11,632 nt of DNA from a bacterium (lineage in GTDB: Bacteria > Patescibacteriota > Minisyncoccia > UBA6257 > 2-01-FULL-56-20), in NCBI GenBank assembly GCA_021817655.1, contig JAKAGE010000021.1, positions 1 to 11,632 on the forward strand. Reading direction: 5' to 3'. The notes under the pieces were generated by a model, which was not told the DNA's origin, did not search any database, and saw only the letters and a program-made list of their open reading frames with translations. Positions 1 to 6,114 of the stretch are shown here, in pieces. Every line of letters starts with the position of its first letter. Position 1 is the stretch's first letter. A program made the position numbers and the translations under genes.

Positions 1-18
1 GATGATCTTGGCTTTCAT
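1..18 (-). CDS. Possible first six codons of a downstream gene, cut by the left edge
   Basis: On the minus strand an ATG at 18-16 opens MKAKII and runs off the window. GGAGG lies only about three bases upstream of the ATG, which is closer than an ideal ribosome binding site. The gap of 42 bases after the phosphoesterase stop (61-63) fits a further gene of the same operon. The reading frame is also that of the phosphoesterase, so these codons might simply be untranslated sequence after its TAG. No product can be named from six residues. Confidence 0.3.
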
Positions 19-60
19 GCTCCTCCGCAAGCCGGGAACTGCAGCGGAATAAGGGCGCTT

Positions 61-1191
61 CTATGCGAATTCAATAACAACGATCTCCGAACGGGTTCCC
101 AGTCTCAGGGGCGGCCCCCACGTGCCGGCACCGCTCGAGGTGAACACCCACATTTCGCCGAGCCGCTTCAAGCCGTGATGGAACCCCCGATAGATCCGAC
201 GCGTGAGAAGATTGAACGGGATCATCTGGCCGTGGTGCGTATGCCCGGAGAGCAAAAGTGCGGCGCCTGCCGCCTCCGCCACCTGGAGATGGTTAGGCTC
301 ATGTTTAAGAACGATGCTCGTTCGCGCCCGATCGATGCCGGCGCGTGAAAGCGCGCGCTGAAAGCCGTCAGCGGTCTGCCCCGATCGATAATCGATGCCA
401 ATCACATCCACCCCTCCGCCCAGGTCGCGCTTTTTGTCGTCAAGAATCGCGACCCCTGCGGCGCGGATGGCGGCAAATGCCCGCCCGGGATCTTTCATAT
501 AGTACTCATGGTTCCCGCTGATGAAATATGCGCCGCCCGGCGCGCGAAGATCGCGCAACGGCGCAATGAGGCGGGCTTCGTCGCATGACACGCCGTCGTA
601 CAGATCGCCCCCGATGAACACGACGTATGGCGCGAGCGCAACGATCTTCCGGATCGCCCGCGCAAGGAACGCGGACCGGTAGACATTTCCCAGCTGAAAA
701 TCGCTCACGAAAACCGCCGTTTTCCCCTTCCAAAACCCCGCATCGAACCCCGGCCGGTCCGCCAGAGGCACGCGCACCTTCGTGATCCGCAGCCGCTGGC
801 TCTCCCATGTTCCGTAAAGATGAACGAGGAAGAACGCCCCGAACACGATGCCGCCCACGAGCGCGGGCGAAACATATATATCATGATCGTAATACAGGGC
901 CAGAACAGCATAAAACGCGACCGATGCCCCGAAAAGGAAAAGGGCGAGCCCAAGCCAATATGCCGAAAAACGGTAATACCAGTCAACGAGAGGACCGCTT
1001 CGAAAGCGGGAAAGCGCCGATGCGGAAACAAAGGTGAACGCAAGCAGGACGAACGCCCCATCGAACCAGGGACTCGCGATCCCGAACGCGGCCGCAAGCG
1101 ATGCATAGATCGCGAGGTGGACAAACACCATCAAAACCTCGATTGCGGCAAAAATGAGGATGAACGCGATGGACATGGGAATCGTTGGCAA
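61..1191 (-). CDS. Membrane-anchored metallophosphoesterase (calcineurin-like, YkuE type) with a DFQ variant of motif I
   Basis: A 376-residue protein, probably a phosphoesterase held at the membrane. About four hydrophobic segments (roughly 5-36, 44-60, 77-100, 109-127) precede a calcineurin-like domain (about 157-376). Visible metal-site motifs are GDLYDG (195-200), GNHE (226-229), His297 in KHEP, and GHTHHGQ (316-322). Motif I is usually DxH, but here it reads D164-F-Q166, so one expected metal-binding histidine is glutamine (codon CAG). The start is a TTG at 1191: an AAGGA at the end of the preceding gene lies about 8 bases upstream, whereas the later ATG (1176, residue 6) has no such site. 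The gene is last of the MarR/efflux operon, five bases after the MFS stop, and ends in TAG. The substrate is not evident; lipid-linked or nucleotide phosphates are possible from the family. Membrane anchoring and family are fairly sure, activity less so because of Q166. Confidence 0.88.
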   Translation of the reverse strand: MPTIPMSIAFILIFAAIEVLMVFVHLAIYASLAAAFGIASPWFDGAFVLLAFTFVSASALSRFRSGPLVDWYYRFSAYWLGLALFLFGASVAFYAVLALYYDHDIYVSPALVGGIVFGAFFLVHLYGTWESQRLRITKVRVPLADRPGFDAGFWKGKTAVFVSDFQLGNVYRSAFLARAIRKIVALAPYVVFIGGDLYDGVSCDEARLIAPLRDLRAPGGAYFISGNHEYYMKDPGRAFAAIRAAGVAILDDKKRDLGGGVDVIGIDYRSGQTADGFQRALSRAGIDRARTSIVLKHEPNHLQVAEAAGAALLLSGHTHHGQMIPFNLLTRRIYRGFHHGLKRLGEMWVFTSSGAGTWGPPLRLGTRSEIVVIEFA

Positions 1192-1196
1192 CGGGA

Positions 1197-2699
1197 CTAT
1201 CCTTCTGCAATGACGCGATGTTCGCTTGTCACGGCTTCGCGCGGCACATTAATGAGGAATGAGGTGAATGAGCCGACGATGACGATCCACGCGGCGACCT
1301 GGAACACGGTGGCATAGCCGGCCACTTGCGCCTTCAAAATAATGAGGTTCGCAAACTGGCCTATAAGCGCAGAACTGCCATTCAGGAAACTGTGCCCTGC
1401 GGTTTGAAGCACATTTGCATTTACCGAATTATCAAGGATGGTGCTGAAGATCGCAACGCCGAACGCGCCGGAGATATTGCGCACGAGCGCGAGGAGCGCC
1501 GATGCCTCACCGATCTCTTCGTGAGGCACGGCGACCGCGATCAGATTCGTTCGCTGAGCCATGCCGAATCCCATGCCGAACGCCATAATGCACATGGGGA
1601 CGATGATATCCCACGACGTCCAGCGCGCATCGATGCCGCCGAGCATCAGAATGCCGATGCCGCAGACCAACGTGGAGGCGAAGATCACATAGCTCGGCTT
1701 TATCCTGCCGATAAGCCTGCCGCCAAGCGGGGCGGCAACGAGCATTGCGATCGCAAGAGGGATGAAAAGATATCCCGTCTGGGTCGCATCATAGCCAAGG
1801 AATGTCTCGGCGAAGATCGGGACAAGGAAGATCGCTCCGATAAGCGCCATGAACACGATAAAGTTGTTGAGCATCGTGCTGTTGAACGTGCCAATCTTGA
1901 AGAATCTGAAATCGACGATCGGCTCCGGTTCGCGAATTTCAACGAAATAGAACCATGCGCTGCATATGATGGTCAGAGCATAGCATGCGATGCTCGCGGC
2001 CGAGAGCCATCCCCACGCCTCTCCCTGATCAAGCACGAGCGTAAGGAACGCAAGCGCAGCACCGAGCGACACCGCCCCCCACCAATCGAATTTCACATGC
2101 TTTTTCTCCCCTACCGACTCATCGATGAATGTGAGCGCAAGAAAAAGGCCGACGATGCCAAGCGGGATGTTGATAAAAAACACTGCCCGCCAGTTGAAAT
2201 TGTCGATGAGCGGGCCGCCGATGAGCGGGCCGAACACCGAAGCGGCGGCGAATGCGGAAGACCATATACCAAGGGCCTGCGCACGCTCTTTCATGTCCCG
2301 GAACGTTATGGCGATGATCGCCATTGCCGTCGGATAATCCGCGGAAACGGCGAATCCCTGAATGATGCGGAATACGATCATTGATGAGAGATTCCATGCG
2401 ACCGCACATAGCGCTGATGCGATGATGAATCCGATGAAGCCGACAAGATAGATGCGCTTTCGACCGGCGGTATCCCCAAGCTTGCCCCAGACCGGGACGA
2501 ATACCGCATTCGCGAGGATGTACGCCGTCGAGATCCACGCCGCATCGGTGACGCTGATACTGAAATCGCTGATGATCTTCGGTAAGGCGAGATTCACCAC
2601 GGTCTGATCGAGCCGCCCAAGGAACGTGCCGAAGATGACGGTGCCGAGCACCCACCAACGCAGCTTATCCCCGCGTCCGACTTCCTGTTGCTCTGCCAT
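1197..2699 (-). CDS. DHA2-family MFS drug exporter (EmrB/QacA type, 14 transmembrane helices)
   Basis: A 500-residue inner-membrane proton antiporter expected to export drugs or other toxic lipophilic compounds. Family signatures: the DHA2 motif RLDQTVVNLALP (29-40) in helix 1, motif A GKLGDTAGRKR (72-82) between helices 2 and 3, an Arg-Ile-Ile-Gln-Gly segment (111-115) in helix 4, and motif C ending GPLIGGPLID (157-166) followed by NWRAVFFINIPLG (169-181). Length and the number of hydrophobic stretches fit 14-helix pumps. The ATG overlaps the preceding adaptor stop by one base (TAATG), so translation is probably coupled; no clear Shine-Dalgarno is visible. With the MarR gene and adaptors upstream, the set matches emrRAB organisation. 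No outer-membrane channel is encoded nearby. The substrate cannot be read from sequence. The gene ends in TAG, immediately followed by the phosphoesterase. Confidence 0.95.
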   Translation of the reverse strand: MAEQQEVGRGDKLRWWVLGTVIFGTFLGRLDQTVVNLALPKIISDFSISVTDAAWISTAYILANAVFVPVWGKLGDTAGRKRIYLVGFIGFIIASALCAVAWNLSSMIVFRIIQGFAVSADYPTAMAIIAITFRDMKERAQALGIWSSAFAAASVFGPLIGGPLIDNFNWRAVFFINIPLGIVGLFLALTFIDESVGEKKHVKFDWWGAVSLGAALAFLTLVLDQGEAWGWLSAASIACYALTIICSAWFYFVEIREPEPIVDFRFFKIGTFNSTMLNNFIVFMALIGAIFLVPIFAETFLGYDATQTGYLFIPLAIAMLVAAPLGGRLIGRIKPSYVIFASTLVCGIGILMLGGIDARWTSWDIIVPMCIMAFGMGFGMAQRTNLIAVAVPHEEIGEASALLALVRNISGAFGVAIFSTILDNSVNANVLQTAGHSFLNGSSALIGQFANLIILKAQVAGYATVFQVAAWIVIVGSFTSFLINVPREAVTSEHRVIAEG

Positions 2700-3319
2700 T
2701 ACTGCTTATAGACCCATATCCTTGCGGACATGCCATTCTTCAACTGCGGATATTTACTTGTATCGAAACGTACATAGACGGCAAACTGGTTCGTCGGGCG
2801 CTGGTCAGAGATGTTGAAAACGACGCTTCCGGACTCCGCGGTCGGACTGATCTCGTCGACCACTCCCTTGAACACCTGCGAACCGAACGCATCGACCGTG
2901 AACTCCGCAGGGTCTCCGACTTTGATCTCATTTAGTCCCTTATTCTCATCGAGGTTCCCGACCACGCGCAGCTGAGTAGGATCGATCATCGTCGCCACGG
3001 TCCCCTGACTGGTCATCGTGTTCATATATTGGCCGATGTTGTTGTCCACCGACACAATGACCCCCGCCGTCTGCGCGGTCACCACCTGGTTCCCTACGAG
3101 TGCAATCGGCTCGTTTGCGGTTACCGAATCTCCCACTTTCACATAGAGCGCCTGAAGGACCCCGGAATTCGTCGCCGAAAGATTGATGAGGGGCGCCTGG
3201 ATCTGGGAAAGATCGATATAAACCGTCTTTGACGTGACATACCAATACACCCCGCCCGCGACGCTTCCAAGGATCACGAGCGCACCCGTCACCCAAAGCA
3301 TGGTCTTCGTTCTTTTCAT
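2699..3319 (-). CDS. Short HlyD/EmrA-like membrane fusion (adaptor) protein lacking the alpha-hairpin
   Basis: A 206-residue adaptor predicted to sit outside the cytoplasmic membrane and work with the MFS pump. One N-terminal transmembrane anchor (about 7-29) is followed by a compact biotinyl-lipoyl fold (about 35-95, with SGVLQALYVKVGDSVTANEPI and TAGVIVSVDNNIGQY) and a beta-barrel part (about 105-206, KVGDPAEFTVDAFGSQVFKGVV and a terminal NGMSARIWV). The two lipoyl halves are joined directly, with none of the coiled-coil hairpin that EmrA and MacA use to reach an outer-membrane channel. Family adaptors are usually 330-400 residues, so this one is short but shows no sign of truncation. It starts 11 bases after the preceding adaptor stop, without an evident Shine-Dalgarno, and its TAA overlaps the MFS ATG. 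The fold is fairly certain; the division of labour with the larger adaptor is inference. Confidence 0.88.
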   Translation of the reverse strand: MKRTKTMLWVTGALVILGSVAGGVYWYVTSKTVYIDLSQIQAPLINLSATNSGVLQALYVKVGDSVTANEPIALVGNQVVTAQTAGVIVSVDNNIGQYMNTMTSQGTVATMIDPTQLRVVGNLDENKGLNEIKVGDPAEFTVDAFGSQVFKGVVDEISPTAESGSVVFNISDQRPTNQFAVYVRFDTSKYPQLKNGMSARIWVYKQ

Positions 3320-3330
3320 GGCATTTGCAA

Positions 3331-4839
3331 TTAGAAAGTATCGATCGTATCGCCGACCTGCAGCCCTGAGACGATCTCCGTCATCCCGTCATCGCCTACG
3401 AGACCGATCGTCACCAATTTCTTCGTCTGCACGCCGCCGCTCCGGACGATCACATAGTAATGATTGCCGTCGTTGATGACGAGGTCGCTCGGCACTTCCG
3501 GAACGTTATCATGCTCACCGACCACGATCCGGGCGTTGCCCGCCATGCCGTCCCGGATCTGGGGCTCCGGCTGGGTGAAATGAAGGGTGACGACGTACGC
3601 CGGCGCGCCGTTCACCTGGGTCTCCGCAGCATCGAGCGCGCTCACGGTCGCCGGGAAAACCGTGCCGGTGCCGAACGCATCAAGCGTGATGCTTGCCGTA
3701 TCACCCACTTTTATCTTTGCAACATCCGCCTCGGATGCATAGGCAACGATCTTGAGCCCGCTATTGTTCACAAGCGACATAATCGGGGTTCCCGGCGAGA
3801 CCACCTGCCCCACCTGGGCAGTCAGATCCGTCACAGTCCCGGCAAACGGAGCGGTAAGCGTCGCGCGGCTCTCGGCCACCTGCGCCGAAACGACCGCCGC
3901 CTGCGCCTGAGCGACGACCGCTTCCTGCGACTGGATCTGCTGGGGCGTGGCGCCCGCCTGAGCAAGCGCAAGCGTGTTATTCGCGGCAGTGAGCGCCGCC
4001 TGGTCGCCAGAAATGGCGCCGATCGACGCCTGCACCTCGGTGCGCGCCATCGCCACATCCGCCTTATACGCGGCAATATTCGCGGCAGTGAGCTGTCCCG
4101 ACGGGGTCGCCTCGTTCACGGTAAGCGCGATCTGATTGATGTAATCGTTGATGGACCGGAGATTCTGTGCGGCCGTTCCCGCGAGAGCCGCCGGATCAAA
4201 TCCGGTGCTCGTGGCATTCAGCGCCGCGTACCACGCGGAAAGCCGCGTATCGATTTCGAGCCGTTCACCGGTGATCTGATTGATAAGCTGAGAATTGCTG
4301 TTCGGCACCAGATAGGTCGGATTGTTCGTCTGAGTTCCGCTGAAAAGATTGTCGAGCTGATTATACATGGCGTCATCGGCGGCGCTGTACGCGTTCGATA
4401 CTGCGATTCCGAGCGTCTGATCCGCGCTCGCAACGGCACTTTCATCGATCTGGATCTGCTGCGGACGCGTACCGGCCTGCAATTGCGCCAACTGCGCCTG
4501 CGCGGACGCGAGGGCCGCCTCCGCCTGCTGCACCGTCGCGTCGAGCGAAGCCGCATCAAGGGCGGCAATCGGAGCTCCCGCCGCGATCTGCTCTCCCTCA
4601 TGGACATACACCTGCGCTATCTCGCCCCCTTCCTGGAAAGAGACCGGAGCATTATTTTCCGCGAGAACGTTCGCCGCCTCATTCACCGACTGAATGACGT
4701 TCCCCGTTTTCACGGTATAGGTGCCGAACGTCGGGGCGGCGCTCATGGCGACGAACCACCACGCGATCCCGCCCGCGATGACCGCCATCGCCGCGATCGC
4801 GACGGACAGATTCCGCTTTACCCCAAAGAATTTTTTCAT
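3331..4839 (-). CDS. HlyD/MacA-like efflux adaptor protein with long helical hairpin
   Basis: A 502-residue membrane fusion protein. It has an N-terminal anchor (about 11-31), a first half-lipoyl segment (about 62-95, SFQEGGEIAQVYVHEGEQIAAGAPI), a long alanine/glutamine-rich helical region (about 97-325), the second lipoyl half (326-358, ATLTAPFAGTVTDLTAQVGQVVSPG), and beta-barrel and membrane-proximal parts (about 360-502, including KVGDTASITLDAF and DGMAGNARIVV). The helical region contains an AGTRPQQIQ (122-130) and an AGATPQQIQ (295-303), mirror points on the two hairpin arms, with an Asn/Thr/Ser-rich insert between them. At about 230 residues the hairpin is far longer than in EmrA. The gene is 20 bases downstream of marR and 11 bases upstream of the short adaptor, so it belongs to the same operon. 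The start ATG lies in a context (ATGCCATGAAAA) nearly identical to that of the next gene. Partner choice (the MFS) is inferred from position. Confidence 0.9.
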   Translation of the reverse strand: MKKFFGVKRNLSVAIAAMAVIAGGIAWWFVAMSAAPTFGTYTVKTGNVIQSVNEAANVLAENNAPVSFQEGGEIAQVYVHEGEQIAAGAPIAALDAASLDATVQQAEAALASAQAQLAQLQAGTRPQQIQIDESAVASADQTLGIAVSNAYSAADDAMYNQLDNLFSGTQTNNPTYLVPNSNSQLINQITGERLEIDTRLSAWYAALNATSTGFDPAALAGTAAQNLRSINDYINQIALTVNEATPSGQLTAANIAAYKADVAMARTEVQASIGAISGDQAALTAANNTLALAQAGATPQQIQSQEAVVAQAQAAVVSAQVAESRATLTAPFAGTVTDLTAQVGQVVSPGTPIMSLVNNSGLKIVAYASEADVAKIKVGDTASITLDAFGTGTVFPATVSALDAAETQVNGAPAYVVTLHFTQPEPQIRDGMAGNARIVVGEHDNVPEVPSDLVINDGNHYYVIVRSGGVQTKKLVTIGLVGDDGMTEIVSGLQVGDTIDTF

Positions 4840-4859
4840 GGCATAGATAGAGAGTGCTG

Positions 4860-5312
4860 TTATCCGTTCGCTTTGATGATCTTCCTGATGAGATGCACGA
4901 ACTGCGTCCGTTCTGCAGGAGTAAGCGTTCCGAAGATCTTCTTCATGCCGTCGATCTTCTTTGCCATCCCCCGCTCCAGGAGCTTTCTTCCCTTCGCGGT
5001 GAGCGCGACCCGCACCGAACGTCGGTCGCCGGGATCAAGAACCCGCGCGAGAAGCTTCATGGTTACAAGCCGGTCGATCATGAGCGTCGCCGCGGGGGGC
5101 GTCACGTGGAAGTTCTTCGCGATCTCCCGCATATGCGGCCGCCCGGCCTCTTTTACGTACCGGAGCGCCTCGACCTCGAGAAGCGAGCATTGCCAACCGC
5201 CGATATGCTTCTGCATCCGATCGCGCATCACGCGTCCCATGATGAACACATGGGAGATGAGTTCTTCCATGTTCGATTTCGGCCCGCCGGCGCCGGGTTT
5301 CATGCGCGGCAT
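4860..5312 (-). CDS. MarR-family transcriptional regulator of the efflux operon
   Basis: A 150-residue winged helix-turn-helix protein. Dimerisation helices are expected at both ends. The DNA-binding part spans about 43-112: HMREIAKNFHV then the recognition helix TPPAATLMIDRLVTM (71-85), then the wing with DPGDRRSVRVALTAKGRKLL (93-112), a good match to the MarR D-x-R-D-x-R wing and following helix. The chosen ATG at 5312 gives MPRMKP; an ATG at 5303 would remove three residues and cannot be excluded, as neither has a clear Shine-Dalgarno. It is the first gene of the operon, and its promoter overlaps a perfect inverted repeat (5326-5348), so self-repression relieved by a small ligand is the likely mode, as for EmrR/MprA and MarR. 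The ligand is unknown. Cys42 is the only cysteine, so a redox-sensing pair is not evident. Confidence 0.93.
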   Translation of the reverse strand: MPRMKPGAGGPKSNMEELISHVFIMGRVMRDRMQKHIGGWQCSLLEVEALRYVKEAGRPHMREIAKNFHVTPPAATLMIDRLVTMKLLARVLDPGDRRSVRVALTAKGRKLLERGMAKKIDGMKKIFGTLTPAERTQFVHLIRKIIKANG

Positions 5313-5325
5313 AGTTGAAAACGAT

Positions 5326-5348
5326 AATAGTTAGGTTACTTAACTATT
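5326..5348 (-). promoter_or_regulatory. Probable MarR operator (perfect 8-bp inverted repeat)
   Basis: AATAGTTA, seven bases, TAACTATT: a perfect 8+8 bp inverted repeat centred at 5337, with an inner GTTA-CT-TAAC dyad on the plus strand. It starts 14 bases upstream of the marR ATG, overlaps the last bases of the -10 element and covers the expected transcription start. MarR proteins bind palindromes of this size, so it is the natural autoregulatory site. No second copy was noticed in the window. Confidence 0.75.
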
Positions 5349-5373
5349 TTAACGCGCGCATCGGAATTGTCAA
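5346..5373 (-). promoter_or_regulatory. Sigma70-type promoter of the marR/efflux operon
   Basis: On the minus strand a perfect -35 TTGACA (5373-5368), a 16-base spacer and a -10 TAAAAT (5351-5346) precede marR. Transcription would begin near 5339, leaving a leader of about 27 bases that contains most of the operator. This is the best promoter match in the window. It sits 25 bases after the GH130 stop codon, and no convincing terminator separates the two units, so read-through from upstream may also contribute. Confidence 0.72.
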
Positions 5374-5397
5374 TTGGGGAAACCCCGCGCCATGCCC

Positions 5398-6042
5398 TCA
5401 TTCCCCCGCCCTGGCCTCCTTCACGAGCCCTTCCACGAGAAGATCGATGTCGATCGTGGCGACGCCCGTCACCTTGTCCGCCCCGCCATAATAGACATAG
5501 AGCTGATGCTTCAGGACGACGGCGCCGCACGGGAAGACGACGTTCGGCACGATGCCCTGCTTTTCGTATGACGTCGTTGGCTCCATAAGGGGATCATGGG
5601 TCCGGTATAGGATCTTTCGCGGGTCCTTGCGGTCGAGGAGTGCGGCGCGGATATTGTAATGCCCCGTGCGGCGCGAAACGCCGTGATACAGCAGCAGCCA
5701 GCCGTACGGGGTCTCGATCGGCGGCGCTGTGATACCGATCTTTTTGGAGTCCCACGCCGTCTCGCGCGGGCGCATGAGCACTTCCCCTTTCAATACGCGG
5801 CCGCCCTTGAATTCCAGATCGCCCACGCGATCGATCCAGATCTCATTGCCAAGACGATGCAGAAAAAGATAGCTTCCGTCGAACTTCCGGGAAAAAAGCG
5901 CGGCGTCCTTGTCATCCGCGCCCGGCGGGGAAATGAGCATGGGCGGCGCCCACTTCCAGCGGTGAGCGAGGAAATCCTTTGCGCCGATCGACGTGAAGGC
6001 GACCCGCGGCGGATCCTTTCCGTCATATGCGGTGTAGCACAT
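5398..6042 (-). CDS. C-terminal part of the second GH130 domain, downstream of an in-frame TAG
   Basis: The first ATG after the amber codon (6042, residue 428 of the full frame) gives a 214-residue segment, but this is not a natural gene start. Codons 405-427, between the TAG and this ATG, encode KKNPGGNSGCEDPRLTKLG and so on, including the hallmark GCEDPR. The remainder matches the other GH130 domains here: KWAPPMLISPPG, a GWLLLYHG segment with His, LLDRKDPRKILYR and YVYYGGADKVTGVA. It ends ARAGE-TGA. On its own it would lack the first blades of the beta-propeller and the EDPR loop, so it is probably inactive unless the TAG is read through or is an error. No Shine-Dalgarno supports starting at 6042. 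See the entry covering 5398-7323. Confidence 0.6.
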   Translation of the reverse strand: MCYTAYDGKDPPRVAFTSIGAKDFLAHRWKWAPPMLISPPGADDKDAALFSRKFDGSYLFLHRLGNEIWIDRVGDLEFKGGRVLKGEVLMRPRETAWDSKKIGITAPPIETPYGWLLLYHGVSRRTGHYNIRAALLDRKDPRKILYRTHDPLMEPTTSYEKQGIVPNVVFPCGAVVLKHQLYVYYGGADKVTGVATIDIDLLVEGLVKEARAGE

Positions 6043-6111
6043 ATAGATGGTGTCCCCCAGCTTGGTGAGCCGCGGATCCTCGCATCCGGAATTTCCCCCG
6101 GGATTTTTCTT

Positions 6112-6114
6112 CTA
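6112..6114 (-). other. In-frame TAG (amber) inside the GH130 coding frame
   Basis: The codon context on the minus strand is GAA TAG AAG AAA AAT. It falls in the loop before the conserved GCEDPR of the second GH130 domain, between residues E403 and K405 of the full frame. The downstream frame stays open for 237 codons with clear family similarity, so the codon splits a once-continuous protein. No classical read-through signal such as a following CAR-YYA is seen. Confidence 0.85.

Noticed and set aside
1326..2384. Plus-strand open frame of 352 codons opposite the MFS gene
   Set aside because: Composition is dominated by charged residues and it lies entirely antisense to a clear DHA2 transporter.
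3460..5334. Long plus-strand open frame (624 codons) opposite the large adaptor and marR
   Set aside because: Its translation is Arg/His-rich without any family motif and it mirrors well-supported minus-strand genes in GC-rich codons; antisense open frames are expected there.
5376..5386. GGGG-AAA-CCCC hairpin after the GH130 stop as a terminator
   Set aside because: Only a 4-bp stem with no T-run following on the minus strand; it abuts the -35 of the marR promoter.
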